Of a DNA stretch of 6,091 nucleotides, positions 1-5,724 are shown piece after piece. Both the position numbers and the translations under genes were made by a program. Below the pieces are notes generated by a model, which saw only the letters and a program-made list of their open reading frames with translations, did no database searches and had not been told where the DNA came from. Origin of the DNA: Rhodanobacteraceae bacterium (lineage in GTDB: Bacteria > Pseudomonadota > Gammaproteobacteria > Xanthomonadales > Rhodanobacteraceae); assembly GCA_025924775.1 (NCBI GenBank), contig JAICHS010000144.1:1-6091 (forward strand), given 5' to 3'. Each line of letters starts with the position of its first letter. The first letter of the stretch is position 1.

Positions 1-283
1 AGCGCTTTGTCAGTTGCAACGCGTGCTCCATCGAATCGGCTTCCAGTAACGCATAACCGCCGATGACTTCCTTGGATTCCGTGAACGGCCCATCCGACAC
101 CGTCTGCTTCCCGTAGGACAAGCGCACGCGTTTGCCTTCCGCAGTCGGTCGCAGGCCCGCGGTACCCAGCAAAGTGCCGTCCGCGGTCATCTCGGCGATC
201 AATTGACCCATGTCGGCCATCAGCTTTTCGCTGGGCTTCTGGCCGGTGTTCTCGGTAACCCGGATCAAGGAAAGAAATCGCAT
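1..283 (-). CDS. YCII/DGPF-family protein, 3' end cut by window edge
   Basis: The 94 visible residues begin MRFLSLIRVTENTG and contain the DGPF motif at residues 64-67 (context TVSDGPFTES), followed by KEVIGGYALLEADSMEHAL. This is the layout of the YCII-related/DGPF family, small dimeric alpha-beta (ferredoxin-like) cytoplasmic proteins related to YciI. Family members are usually about 115-140 residues, so roughly the last quarter lies beyond the left edge. The ATG at 283-281 is well supported: the minus strand reads GAGGAGA (complement of 291-297) seven bases upstream. The biochemical role of these proteins is mostly unknown. Many DGPF genes lie just upstream of an ECF sigma-factor gene; whether that is so here cannot be seen. 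The family assignment is firm, the function is not. Confidence 0.88.
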   Translation of the reverse strand, partial: MRFLSLIRVTENTGQKPSEKLMADMGQLIAEMTADGTLLGTAGLRPTAEGKRVRLSYGKQTVSDGPFTESKEVIGGYALLEADSMEHALQLTKR

Positions 284-290
284 CGCCGTG

Positions 291-297
291 TCTCCTC
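291..297 (-). promoter_or_regulatory. Ribosome binding site of the YCII-family gene
   Basis: The minus strand reads GAGGAGA here, a near-ideal anti-16S match seven bases before the ATG at 283. It fixes that start codon. No convincing -35/-10 pair was seen upstream of it. Confidence 0.75.
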
Positions 298-385
298 ATG
301 GATGGGCGGAGCAACACCCAGCGGATGCCGGCAGCGTTGCACTCGTGCTACGGCGACGAACAACCAATCGCCGATTCGACAACCA

Positions 386-424
386 TGTAGCCCGGATGCA
401 ACCGCACAGCGGTGGAAACCGGGG
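386..424. repeat. REP-like palindromic element
   Basis: This short element starts TGTAGCCCGGATG and ends AAACCGGGG. It folds as two nested stems: an outer CCCGG (391-395) with CCGGG (419-423), and an inner ACCGC (401-405) with GCGGT (409-413) around a three-base ACA loop. The TGTAGCCCGGAT head and CCGGG tail resemble, from memory, REP-like extragenic palindromes common in Xanthomonadales and other gammaproteobacteria. It sits downstream of the lipoprotein gene (stop at 463) and upstream of the YCII gene, the usual place for such elements. There is no T-run after either arm, so it is not a canonical Rho-independent terminator, though it could stabilise the 3' end of the lipoprotein mRNA. Only one copy is in the window, so repetition is not shown. 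Confidence 0.45.
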
Positions 425-462
425 CAATGGGCGGAATCCGGGCCACGGCCGCTGTCGGCGAT

Positions 463-1077
463 TCAGTGCGACGACGGGCCTTGCTGCGCTTTGAATACCC
501 GTCGTGTGGCCGGATCAAGCGCATCGACCTGCCGCTTCGATTGCATGAAAGCCCGCTGGCCTTCCGGCAACTGACAGTCGCGCGAGACGGCGTCCGCACC
601 CTCGGAAGTCGTCGCCGTTACGTCCTGCACATTCACCACCACGCCCATCGTGTCGCCCAACGGCGCAAGCGCATCGCAAGCACGACCGACCATGGACAAG
701 TTGCGGTACTGCGCGCCTCCAACCAACACCAGAAGGTTGTCGTGGTCGATCCACACCACCGAGCGCACGCCCGCCAGCGGCTGGATGGCCGCGCGCGCCG
801 CTTCGCGGTTGATGGGCCGCGATGCGTCGGGAATGTGCGCGTCGTGCAGCATATCGTTCGCCATGCCTTGCACGTTTTGCTGTACGGCCTTTTGATCGCC
901 CATCAACGCAGCTGCACGCGCAGCGGCCACGTGCTTTGCCACCGAAATCGGCGTGACGCGCTGATCCTGTTGTGCCTTTTCACGAGACGTGGCGTCACTG
1001 GTCTGCGACTGGCACCCCGCAAGTGCGAGCGCCAGAAAAACGCATGTAGCCGCGATGGGCCATTCAAGATTCCGCAC
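463..1077 (-). CDS. Predicted outer-membrane lipoprotein of unknown function
   Basis: The product is 204 residues. Residues 1-22 form a lipoprotein signal: a short hydrophobic core (CVFLALALA) ending in the lipobox L-A-G-C, with Cys22 as the predicted lipidated residue. Residue 23 is Gln, not Asp, which by the Lol rule points to the outer membrane. The n-region is weak, with one Arg and one Glu. Residues 45-75 look helical and Ala/Gln-rich. Residues 103-152 (GVRSVVWIDHDNLLVLVGG, then DALAPLGDTMGVVVNVQD) read like a strand-helix-strand unit. Cys134 and Cys168 are the only cysteines in the mature part besides the lipid site and could form a disulfide. I chose the GTG at 1077 because GGGAGG lies just upstream and it places the signal at the N-terminus; an ATG at 1170 would add 31 residues before the signal. 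I do not recognise the family. It is divergent from the bactofilin gene. Confidence 0.75.
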   Translation of the reverse strand: MRNLEWPIAATCVFLALALAGCQSQTSDATSREKAQQDQRVTPISVAKHVAAARAAALMGDQKAVQQNVQGMANDMLHDAHIPDASRPINREAARAAIQPLAGVRSVVWIDHDNLLVLVGGAQYRNLSMVGRACDALAPLGDTMGVVVNVQDVTATTSEGADAVSRDCQLPEGQRAFMQSKRQVDALDPATRRVFKAQQGPSSH

Positions 1078-1286
1078 GTCCGCCTCCCCCGTTGCGGTAT
1101 CACGAGCATAACCGACGCACGGCGTCCGCACCTCCGGTCGGTCCCGCTCCGCCGCGGGTTCAGGTATCACCCGAGATCAGGTTCGCAATTCCGTGTCGCG
1201 CAAGGGCTTTTCGTTCACTTTGCAGTTCCCATCCGGCGCGATTGGGCGTACGCTCGAGCTCCCCTGATCCGAATCGGAGCGCCGCC
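1078..1286. promoter_or_regulatory. Divergent intergenic region, lipoprotein / bactofilin
   Basis: This 209-nt spacer must hold the promoters of both divergent genes. For the bactofilin the best candidate is TTCCCA (1226-1231), 17 bases, then TACGCT (1249-1254), a weak match. For the lipoprotein the minus strand has TATGCT about 25 bases before the start, without a good -35. An inverted repeat ACCGAC (1111-1116) / GTCGGT (1137-1142) with an inner GACGC-ACG-GCGTC hairpin (1114-1126) lies near the lipoprotein side and could be a regulator site. All of these are weak calls by eye. The lipoprotein ribosome site (GGGAGG on the minus strand, around 1083-1090) is clearer. Confidence 0.3.
1276..1279 (+). 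promoter_or_regulatory. Ribosome binding site of the bactofilin gene
   Basis: GGAG lies seven bases before the ATG at 1287. It selects this start over the in-frame upstream ATG at 1092, which would add 65 Arg/Pro-rich residues atypical of the family. Confidence 0.65.
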
Positions 1287-1817
1287 ATGGCCCTGTGGAA
1301 AGAACCCGCGAAATCCCCGTCCTCCACGCTGCAAGATCCTCCCGACCTGACGCGCTTTGACGCACCCGCTCCGGTTGAACCGGCCGCTCCGGCCAAGCCC
1401 GCGGCCACGACCCCGGCAGGCACACCGGCGCATTCCGCCGCCGAATCGCACATTTCCCCCGACCTCGTCATCGAGGGCAAGATCGAGGGTGCCGGCCACG
1501 TGCGCATCGCCGGCCGCTTCAAGGGCGACATCAACGTGCGTGGCGACCTGACGATCGAAAGCGGTGCCAAGGTCAACGGCAGCGTGCGCGCCGAGCGCGT
1601 GACGGTGGCGGGCGAACTGACCGGCAACGTCGAGAACGCCCAGCACGTCGAATTGCTGCAGACCGGTTCGCTGACCGGCGACGTCAAGTCGCGCACCTTC
1701 AGCGTCGCCAAGGGCTCGCGCATGCGCGGCAACGCCGAATTCGGCTGGGAAGGCGAAGGCGCGGCCGTCACCGACATCCACAAGAACAACGGGCTGGGCA
1801 ACGGTCAGACCAAATGA
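1287..1817 (+). CDS. Bactofilin (polymer-forming cytoskeletal protein)
   Basis: The product is 176 residues. Residues 1-55 are a disordered Pro/Ala-rich tail, residues 57-150 the bactofilin core, and residues 151-176 a short polar tail. The core shows the short repeating turns of a right-handed beta-helix: SPDLVIEGKIEGAGHVRIAG, GRFKGDINVRGDLTIESGA, KVNGSVRAERVTVAGELTGN, with Gly/Val/Ile at regular spacing. Bactofilins assemble without nucleotide into non-polar filaments at the cytoplasmic face of the inner membrane; in other bacteria they position cell-wall enzymes, stalk or shape factors, or chromosome segregation proteins. The N-terminus, MALWKEPAKS, has one aromatic and two Lys residues close to the start, like the short membrane-targeting peptide described for Caulobacter BacA (recalled, not aligned). 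The gene overlaps the zinc-ribbon gene by four bases, so the two are probably co-translated. No peptidoglycan hydrolase gene is adjacent. Family call firm, cellular role open. Confidence 0.93.
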   Translation: MALWKEPAKSPSSTLQDPPDLTRFDAPAPVEPAAPAKPAATTPAGTPAHSAAESHISPDLVIEGKIEGAGHVRIAGRFKGDINVRGDLTIESGAKVNGSVRAERVTVAGELTGNVENAQHVELLQTGSLTGDVKSRTFSVAKGSRMRGNAEFGWEGEGAAVTDIHKNNGLGNGQTK

Positions 1818-2170
1818 CCAGCTCCGGTGCGGGCACGGCGGGCGCGACGCGCACGTGCCCGCATTGCCGCGAAACCATCCTGGAAAGCGCCACGATCTGC
1901 CCCGCCTGCAACCACAAGTTGCGCTACGGCGGCCCCGCCAGCGAACTGATGCTGCCCGCGGCGCTGACGCCGTTGAAGGTGGAGGGCAGCTTCCGCAATC
2001 CGGCCGACAGCGGCGGCTGGGAATACTCCATGGTGCTGACGATCCGCAATGAACGCGGCGAGGAAATCGCGCGCCGCCTGGTCGGCGTCGGCGCGATGCA
2101 GCCCGGCGAGCAACGCTCCTTCTCGCTCAGCGTCGAGATGAATCCCGGCGGCAAGCGCACGCGGCACTAG
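1814..2170 (+). CDS. Small zinc-ribbon protein coupled to the bactofilin
   Basis: The product is 118 residues. Residues 15-32 form a four-cysteine zinc ribbon, CPHC (Cys15, Cys18), ten residues, CPAC (Cys29, Cys32), a spacing typical of rubredoxin-like or zinc-ribbon domains that bind one zinc. Residues 50-110 (KVEGSFRNPADSGGWEYSM, then RRLVGVGAMQPGEQRSFSLS) alternate in a way that suggests a small beta-sandwich of the FxLYD/CARDB-like kind, which is inference. There is no signal peptide or membrane segment, so it should be cytoplasmic. Its ATG overlaps the bactofilin TGA in ATGA, an arrangement that usually couples translation and suggests joint function, for instance as a filament partner. 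I see no ribosome site beyond that. It ends tail to tail with the exporter remnant, the two stop codons sharing CTAG. The specific function is unknown. Confidence 0.85.
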   Translation: MTSSGAGTAGATRTCPHCRETILESATICPACNHKLRYGGPASELMLPAALTPLKVEGSFRNPADSGGWEYSMVLTIRNERGEEIARRLVGVGAMQPGEQRSFSLSVEMNPGGKRTRH

Positions 2171-2466
2171 CGGGCACCTGCCCTGCTTTCCCGGGGCGCC
2201 TCGGGAAACCTGCGCGGAACCGCCAGCGATACCAGCAGCATCAGAACCGCGTTCATCGCCATGCCGATGAACAGGTCGCGTGTCGCCAGCGCGATCGCCT
2301 CACGCAACCAGGCCACCGCGTCCTTGCCGATTCCGGAGCGATGCAGTGCGCGGACCACTGCGTCCACGCTGTCCGGCATCTGCGCACGCAGCGCCGCCGG
2401 CGCATCCGCCAGCTTGGCCGCGGTCGCGCCGTTGAAGACCACGCCAAAGATCGCCGCGCCGGACAT
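2167..2466 (-). pseudogene. C-terminal remnant of an MFS (DHA2-type) exporter
   Basis: The 99-residue reading frame starts MSGAAIFGVVFNGATAAKLA and ends RESRAGAR. Its layout matches the end of 14-helix DHA2/EmrB-QacA drug exporters: a Gly/Ala-rich helix (GAAIFGVVFNG), a loop with scattered Pro and charged residues (about 20-55), an amphipathic stretch then a final helix at 63-84 (TRDLFIGMAMNAVLMLLVSL), and the usual AVPRRFP tail. A whole exporter is near 470-530 residues, so four fifths are missing. The frame stays open further upstream (to 3009), but that part is Cys/Arg-rich or antisense to the methyltransferase and shows no exporter features, so homology seems to stop near 2467. No ribosome site precedes the ATG at 2466. 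I infer a decayed gene. Alternatively it is a small expressed membrane protein. Confidence 0.55.
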
Positions 2467-2697
2467 CCGTCGTCGGCCTGGGTGATTCGGGCATGCAGCA
2501 AGCATCCAATCGCGCCGCGGTTTCGGCAACGCAAATGCACCGCACCAGTTTGCAATCGACGCAGCCATCCAATACGGTGGGTGGACAGTGTCGACGCACG
2601 CGCCCTTGGCGCGTCCACGGGATTCCGGTTGGGTTTCGCCGCGTGTTGCCTTGCCTCCCGCCGCGACGCACCCATCCGATGCCACCCGAGGAGCAGC
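2467..2697 (+). promoter_or_regulatory. Non-coding leader and likely promoter of the methyltransferase-transporter operon
   Basis: I see no gene in this stretch; with the remnant next to it, 2171-2697 lacks any intact gene. The best promoter candidate is TTGCAA (2550-2555), 17 bases, then TACGGT (2573-2578), a weak sigma-70-like match. It would start transcription around 2585, at a nested inverted repeat (2581-2618). The clear element is the ribosome site GAGGAG (2688-2693), four bases before the ATG at 2698. No known riboswitch motif was recognised. Confidence 0.35.
2581..2618. repeat. Nested inverted repeat in the operon leader
   Basis: The outer arms are GTGGAC (2581-2586) and GTCCAC (2613-2618). 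Inside lies a perfect hairpin, ACGCGCC (2598-2604), loop CTT, GGCGCGT (2608-2614), plus a GTCGAC palindrome (2590-2595). The outer and inner right arms share two bases, so the two stems compete or stack. There is no T-run, so it is not a standard terminator. It may be an operator or an mRNA leader structure; high GC makes chance palindromes common. Confidence 0.4.
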
Positions 2698-3468
2698 ATG
2701 CGAACGCAGCGCTATCACATCCGTTTTCCCGCCGACAACCTCACCAGCGCCAGCCAGAACGAGGCGTACTTCACCATCGCCGAGGACGGCCGCGAGCGCC
2801 GCATCCTGTTCCACGACTACGCCGACATCTACAACCACCCCGGGTTGTACGAGCAGCTTTTCTACCAGCGCCTGAAATGCACCTCGCCGGGCAAACTTAC
2901 CGAGCTGCTGCGCGATGCCGCCACCAAGGCCGACGACGACCCCACCCAGATGCGCGTGCTGGACGTGGGCGCGGGCAACGGCATGGTCGGCGAACTGCTG
3001 GTGCAGCACGGGGCCGCACGCGTGGTCGGCATCGACAACATCGAGGAAGCCGAGCGCGCGGCCGACCGCGACCGCCCGGGCGCCTACGATGCCTACTACG
3101 TCGCCGACCTCACCCGGCTCTCGCCCGCGCTGCTGGGCGAATTACGCACCTGGAACTTCGACGCGATGACCTGCGTGGCGGCGCTCGGTTTCGGCGACAT
3201 TCCGGTGGCCGCGTTCGCCTCGGCCTACAACCTCATCAGGGACGACGGCTGGATCGCCTTCAACATCAAGGAAACCTTTCTCGACAGCACCGATACCAGC
3301 GGGTTCTCGCAGCTGGTCAAGCGCATGGTGCACGACGACTACCTGAAACTGCACCGGCTGGAGCGCTACCGCCACCGCCTGTCCATCGAGGGCCACATGC
3401 TGTATTACTACGCCGTGGTCGGCCGCAAGCGGCGCGCCATCGATGATGCCTGCCTCAAAGGACTCTGA
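2698..3468 (+). CDS. Class I SAM-dependent methyltransferase (METTL27/WBSCR27-like)
   Basis: The product is 256 residues. The N-terminal 60 residues (with ILFHDYADIYNHPGLYEQLF) precede a Rossmann-type methyltransferase domain at about 85-195. Motif I is VLDVGAGNG (87-95), the SAM-binding loop. The acidic end of strand 2 is Asp113 (VVGIDNI), a likely ribose contact. A YYVADL segment (133-138) is motif III-like, and FDAMTCVAALGFGDIP (154-169) is motif IV-like, followed by LIRDDGWIAFNIKETF. The order of motifs and the G-D-I-P step recall METTL27-like enzymes. The substrate is unknown. The start is set by GAGGAG four bases upstream. The last 26 bases overlap the ATPase gene, so it leads an operon with the betaine-type transporter. 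A role in making or modifying the imported solute is possible but not shown; it does not obviously resemble the glycine/sarcosine methyltransferases of betaine synthesis. Confidence 0.85.
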   Translation: MRTQRYHIRFPADNLTSASQNEAYFTIAEDGRERRILFHDYADIYNHPGLYEQLFYQRLKCTSPGKLTELLRDAATKADDDPTQMRVLDVGAGNGMVGELLVQHGAARVVGIDNIEEAERAADRDRPGAYDAYYVADLTRLSPALLGELRTWNFDAMTCVAALGFGDIPVAAFASAYNLIRDDGWIAFNIKETFLDSTDTSGFSQLVKRMVHDDYLKLHRLERYRHRLSIEGHMLYYYAVVGRKRRAIDDACLKGL

Positions 3469-4225
3469 CAACGCGTTCGGTCTGCAAGGCGTCACGCGCG
3501 CCTTCGGCCCGGTGCGCGCGGTGGATGCCGTCAGCCTCGCATTCCCGCGCGGCCGCACCAGCGTGCTGATCGGCAGCAGCGGTTCCGGCAAGTCCACGCT
3601 GCTGCGCCTGCTGATCGGACTGGAATGGCCCGACGCCGGACAGGTGCTGTGCGATGGCACGCCGCTGCAACGCGACGAAGTGCTGGCGGTGCGCAGGCGC
3701 GTCGGTTACGTGATCCAGGACGGCGGCCTGTTTCCGCATCTCACGGTGGCTGGCAACCTGGGTCTGCTGCCGCGCCACTTGGGCTGGAAGCCGGCACGCG
3801 TCGTGGAACGCGCGCACGAACTTGCCGCCCTCGCCCACCTGCATGCCGACCTGCTGGCGCGCTTCCCGGCGGAACTTTCCGGCGGCCAGCGCCAGCGCGT
3901 GGCATTGATGCGCGCGCTGATGCTGGATCCGCCCACCCTGCTGCTGGACGAACCGCTGGGCGCGCTCGACCCGCTGGTGCGGCATGGGTTGCAGGAAGAG
4001 CTGCGCGACATCTTCGCGCGCCTCGGGAAGACCGTGATCATGGTGACGCACGACCTGGCGGAGGCGGCATTCTTCAGCCGGCGTCTGGTCCTGATGCGGC
4101 GCGGCCGCGTGCTGCAGGATGGCAGCCTCGCGGATTTCCGGCGCACGCCGGCGGACCCGTTCGTGCGCGAATTCCTGGCGGCGCACCGCAACCTTCCGGA
4201 CGCCGACGCATGCGCGGCCGGCTGA
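3443..4225 (+). CDS. ABC transporter ATPase, OpuCA/OsmV-type osmoprotectant importer
   Basis: The product is 260 residues with a complete set of ABC motifs: Walker A GSSGSGKST (44-52), Q-loop Gln92, signature LSGGQ (145-149), Walker B LLLDE (166-170), D-loop GALD (173-176) and switch His203. It powers the fused binding protein/permease encoded next. The closest type is the quaternary-amine (betaine/choline/carnitine) importer ATPases. Unlike OpuCA, ProV and OsmV, which run to about 380-400 residues with C-terminal CBS domains that sense ionic strength in some systems, this one stops after the nucleotide-binding domain. Gating by tandem CBS domains is therefore absent. The start is ambiguous between adjacent ATGs at 3443 and 3446; neither has a good ribosome site, so translation probably depends on the methyltransferase, which it overlaps by 26 bases. 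It overlaps the next gene by 16 bases. Confidence 0.92.
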   Translation: MMPASKDSDNAFGLQGVTRAFGPVRAVDAVSLAFPRGRTSVLIGSSGSGKSTLLRLLIGLEWPDAGQVLCDGTPLQRDEVLAVRRRVGYVIQDGGLFPHLTVAGNLGLLPRHLGWKPARVVERAHELAALAHLHADLLARFPAELSGGQRQRVALMRALMLDPPTLLLDEPLGALDPLVRHGLQEELRDIFARLGKTVIMVTHDLAEAAFFSRRLVLMRRGRVLQDGSLADFRRTPADPFVREFLAAHRNLPDADACAAG

Positions 4226-5724
4226 TCGCGCTGCTGGTCCTGCTGCCTTGGGTCGCGCTGGCCCGGGCGGGCACGCCCCCCGCGGCGGCGTCCGCCAGCA
4301 CGCCGGTCGTCGTGATTGGATCGAAGAACTTCACCGAATCGCTGGTATTGGGGGAAATCGCGCGGCTGGCGGCGCGCGAACACGGTGTCGCGGTGCAGCA
4401 TCGGCGCGCGCTTGGTGGCACCCGCATTTTGTGGCGCGCACTCGAAAACGGTGACATCGATGCCTATCCGGAATACACCGGCACGCTGACGCACGAATTG
4501 CTGCACGGCGTGCCGCCCGACGCCAGCATCGCAACCTTGCGCGCACGGCTGCAACCACTCGGCATCGGCATCACCCATGCGCTGGGCTTCAACAACACCT
4601 ACGCGATCGGGATGCGCGAACGTGAAGCAACCCGGCTGCACATCATCAGCATCTCCGACCTGGCGCACCACCCCGACCTGAAGCTCGCATTCTCGAACGA
4701 GTTCATGAACCGCGCCGACGGCTGGCCAGGCCTGAAGGCGGCCTACCACCTGCCAATGGCCGCCCGCGGCATGGACCACGACCTTGCCTATCGCGCGCTG
4801 GCCTCGGGCGCCGTGGACGTGATTGACCTGTACAGCACCGACGCGGAAATCGCGTACTACCACCTGCGGGTGCTGGATGACGACCGGCATTACTTTCCGC
4901 GTTACGACGCGGTGTACCTGTACCGGCTGGACCTTGACCGGCGTGCGCCCCGTTTCGTTGCGGCGCTGAACGGCCTTGCCGGTCGCATCGATGCGCGGCA
5001 GATGCGCGCGATGAACAAGGCCGTGAAGCTGGACGGCCGGGACCCGGGCGTGGTCGCGGCGGCGTTCCTTGGCGTCACCGCGGGTCCCTCGCAGGTCGGC
5101 ACGTTCTGGTCGCGCCTAGCGCGCTACACGCTGGAGCACCTGGCGCTGGTGGGGATCTCGCTGTCGCTCGCGATCGTGATCGCGGTGCCGCTCGGCATCG
5201 TTGCCGCGCACCGCCGCCGGCTGGGCCAGGTCGTACTGGGCCTGACCGGCATCCTGCAGACGGTGCCGTCGCTGGCGCTGTTCGTGTTCATGATCCCGTT
5301 GTTCGGCATCGGCGCCAAACCCGCGATCGCAGCGTTGTTCCTCTACAGCCTGCTGCCGATCGTGCGCAACACCTGCACCGGCCTCGCCGGCATCCAGCCT
5401 TCGCTGCTGGAATCGGCGGCGGCGCTGGGCCTGCCGCCGCGCGTGCGGCTGTGGCGCGTGGAACTGCCGCTGGCGCTGCGCGCCATCCTCGCCGGCGTCA
5501 AGATCGCGGCGGTGATCAACGTCGGCACCGCCACACTGGGCGCCCTGATCGGCGCGGGTGGTTATGGACAGCCCATCCTCACCGGCATCCGCCTCGACGA
5601 CATCGGCCTGATCATGGAAGGCGCGATCCCGGCCGCGCTGCTGGCGCTGCTGATGCAGGGCGTGTTCGAGCTGATCGAGCGCGCGCTGACGCCGCGCGGG
5701 CTGCGGCTGCGCGCCAACGCGTGA
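4210..5724 (+). CDS. Fused substrate-binding protein and permease of a betaine/choline-type ABC importer
   Basis: The product is 504 residues. Residues 1-20 are a signal peptide (ALARA then G). Residues 33-290 are an OpuAC/OpuCC-type binding domain: GSKNFTE (37-43), GGT (70s region), AYPEYTGT (85-92), GFNNTYAIGM (126-135), DLYSTD (206-211) and HYFPRYDAV (227-235). Tyrosines in these segments are candidates for the aromatic cage that holds a quaternary ammonium group. Residues 305-495 are a permease with about five helices (305-333, 340-365, 370-386, 418-447, 466-488). The EAA loop, ESAAALG to LP (401-420), falls between helices 3 and 4; with a periplasmic N-terminal domain it lies in the cytoplasm, as it must to touch the ATPase. 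Glycine betaine, choline, carnitine or proline betaine are likely ligands, unresolved. It overlaps the ATPase gene by 16 bases and has only a weak ribosome site, so is probably coupled to it. Confidence 0.92.
   Translation: MRGRLIALLVLLPWVALARAGTPPAAASASTPVVVIGSKNFTESLVLGEIARLAAREHGVAVQHRRALGGTRILWRALENGDIDAYPEYTGTLTHELLHGVPPDASIATLRARLQPLGIGITHALGFNNTYAIGMREREATRLHIISISDLAHHPDLKLAFSNEFMNRADGWPGLKAAYHLPMAARGMDHDLAYRALASGAVDVIDLYSTDAEIAYYHLRVLDDDRHYFPRYDAVYLYRLDLDRRAPRFVAALNGLAGRIDARQMRAMNKAVKLDGRDPGVVAAAFLGVTAGPSQVGTFWSRLARYTLEHLALVGISLSLAIVIAVPLGIVAAHRRRLGQVVLGLTGILQTVPSLALFVFMIPLFGIGAKPAIAALFLYSLLPIVRNTCTGLAGIQPSLLESAAALGLPPRVRLWRVELPLALRAILAGVKIAAVINVGTATLGALIGAGGYGQPILTGIRLDDIGLIMEGAIPAALLALLMQGVFELIERALTPRGLRLRANA

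Noticed and set aside
1111..1142. Inverted repeat ACCGAC/GTCGGT near the lipoprotein promoter as a terminator
   Set aside because: It has no T-run and lies upstream, not downstream, of both genes. It is kept only as a possible regulator site within the spacer entry.
412..1350. 312-residue plus-strand open frame opposite the lipoprotein gene
   Set aside because: Its product is Arg/His-rich with no domain, it has no ribosome site, and it covers the antisense of the lipoprotein gene and the intergenic region. It is a GC-rich shadow.
2341..2697. In-frame upstream extension of the methyltransferase (119 residues)
   Set aside because: It is Arg/Cys/His-rich without family features, and the ATG at 2698 has a strong ribosome site and the expected N-terminus.
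2467..3009. Upstream extension of the minus-strand exporter-remnant frame
   Set aside because: It is antisense to the methyltransferase and its leader and shows no exporter-like helices, so I limited the remnant to 2167-2466.
3625..4209. In-frame upstream extension of the transporter fusion (195 residues)
   Set aside because: It lies within the ATPase gene in another frame and would bury the signal peptide at 4210; the shorter start fits.
3706..4890. 394-residue minus-strand open frame
   Set aside because: It is antisense to the ATPase and fusion genes, Arg-rich, and lacks motifs or a ribosome site.
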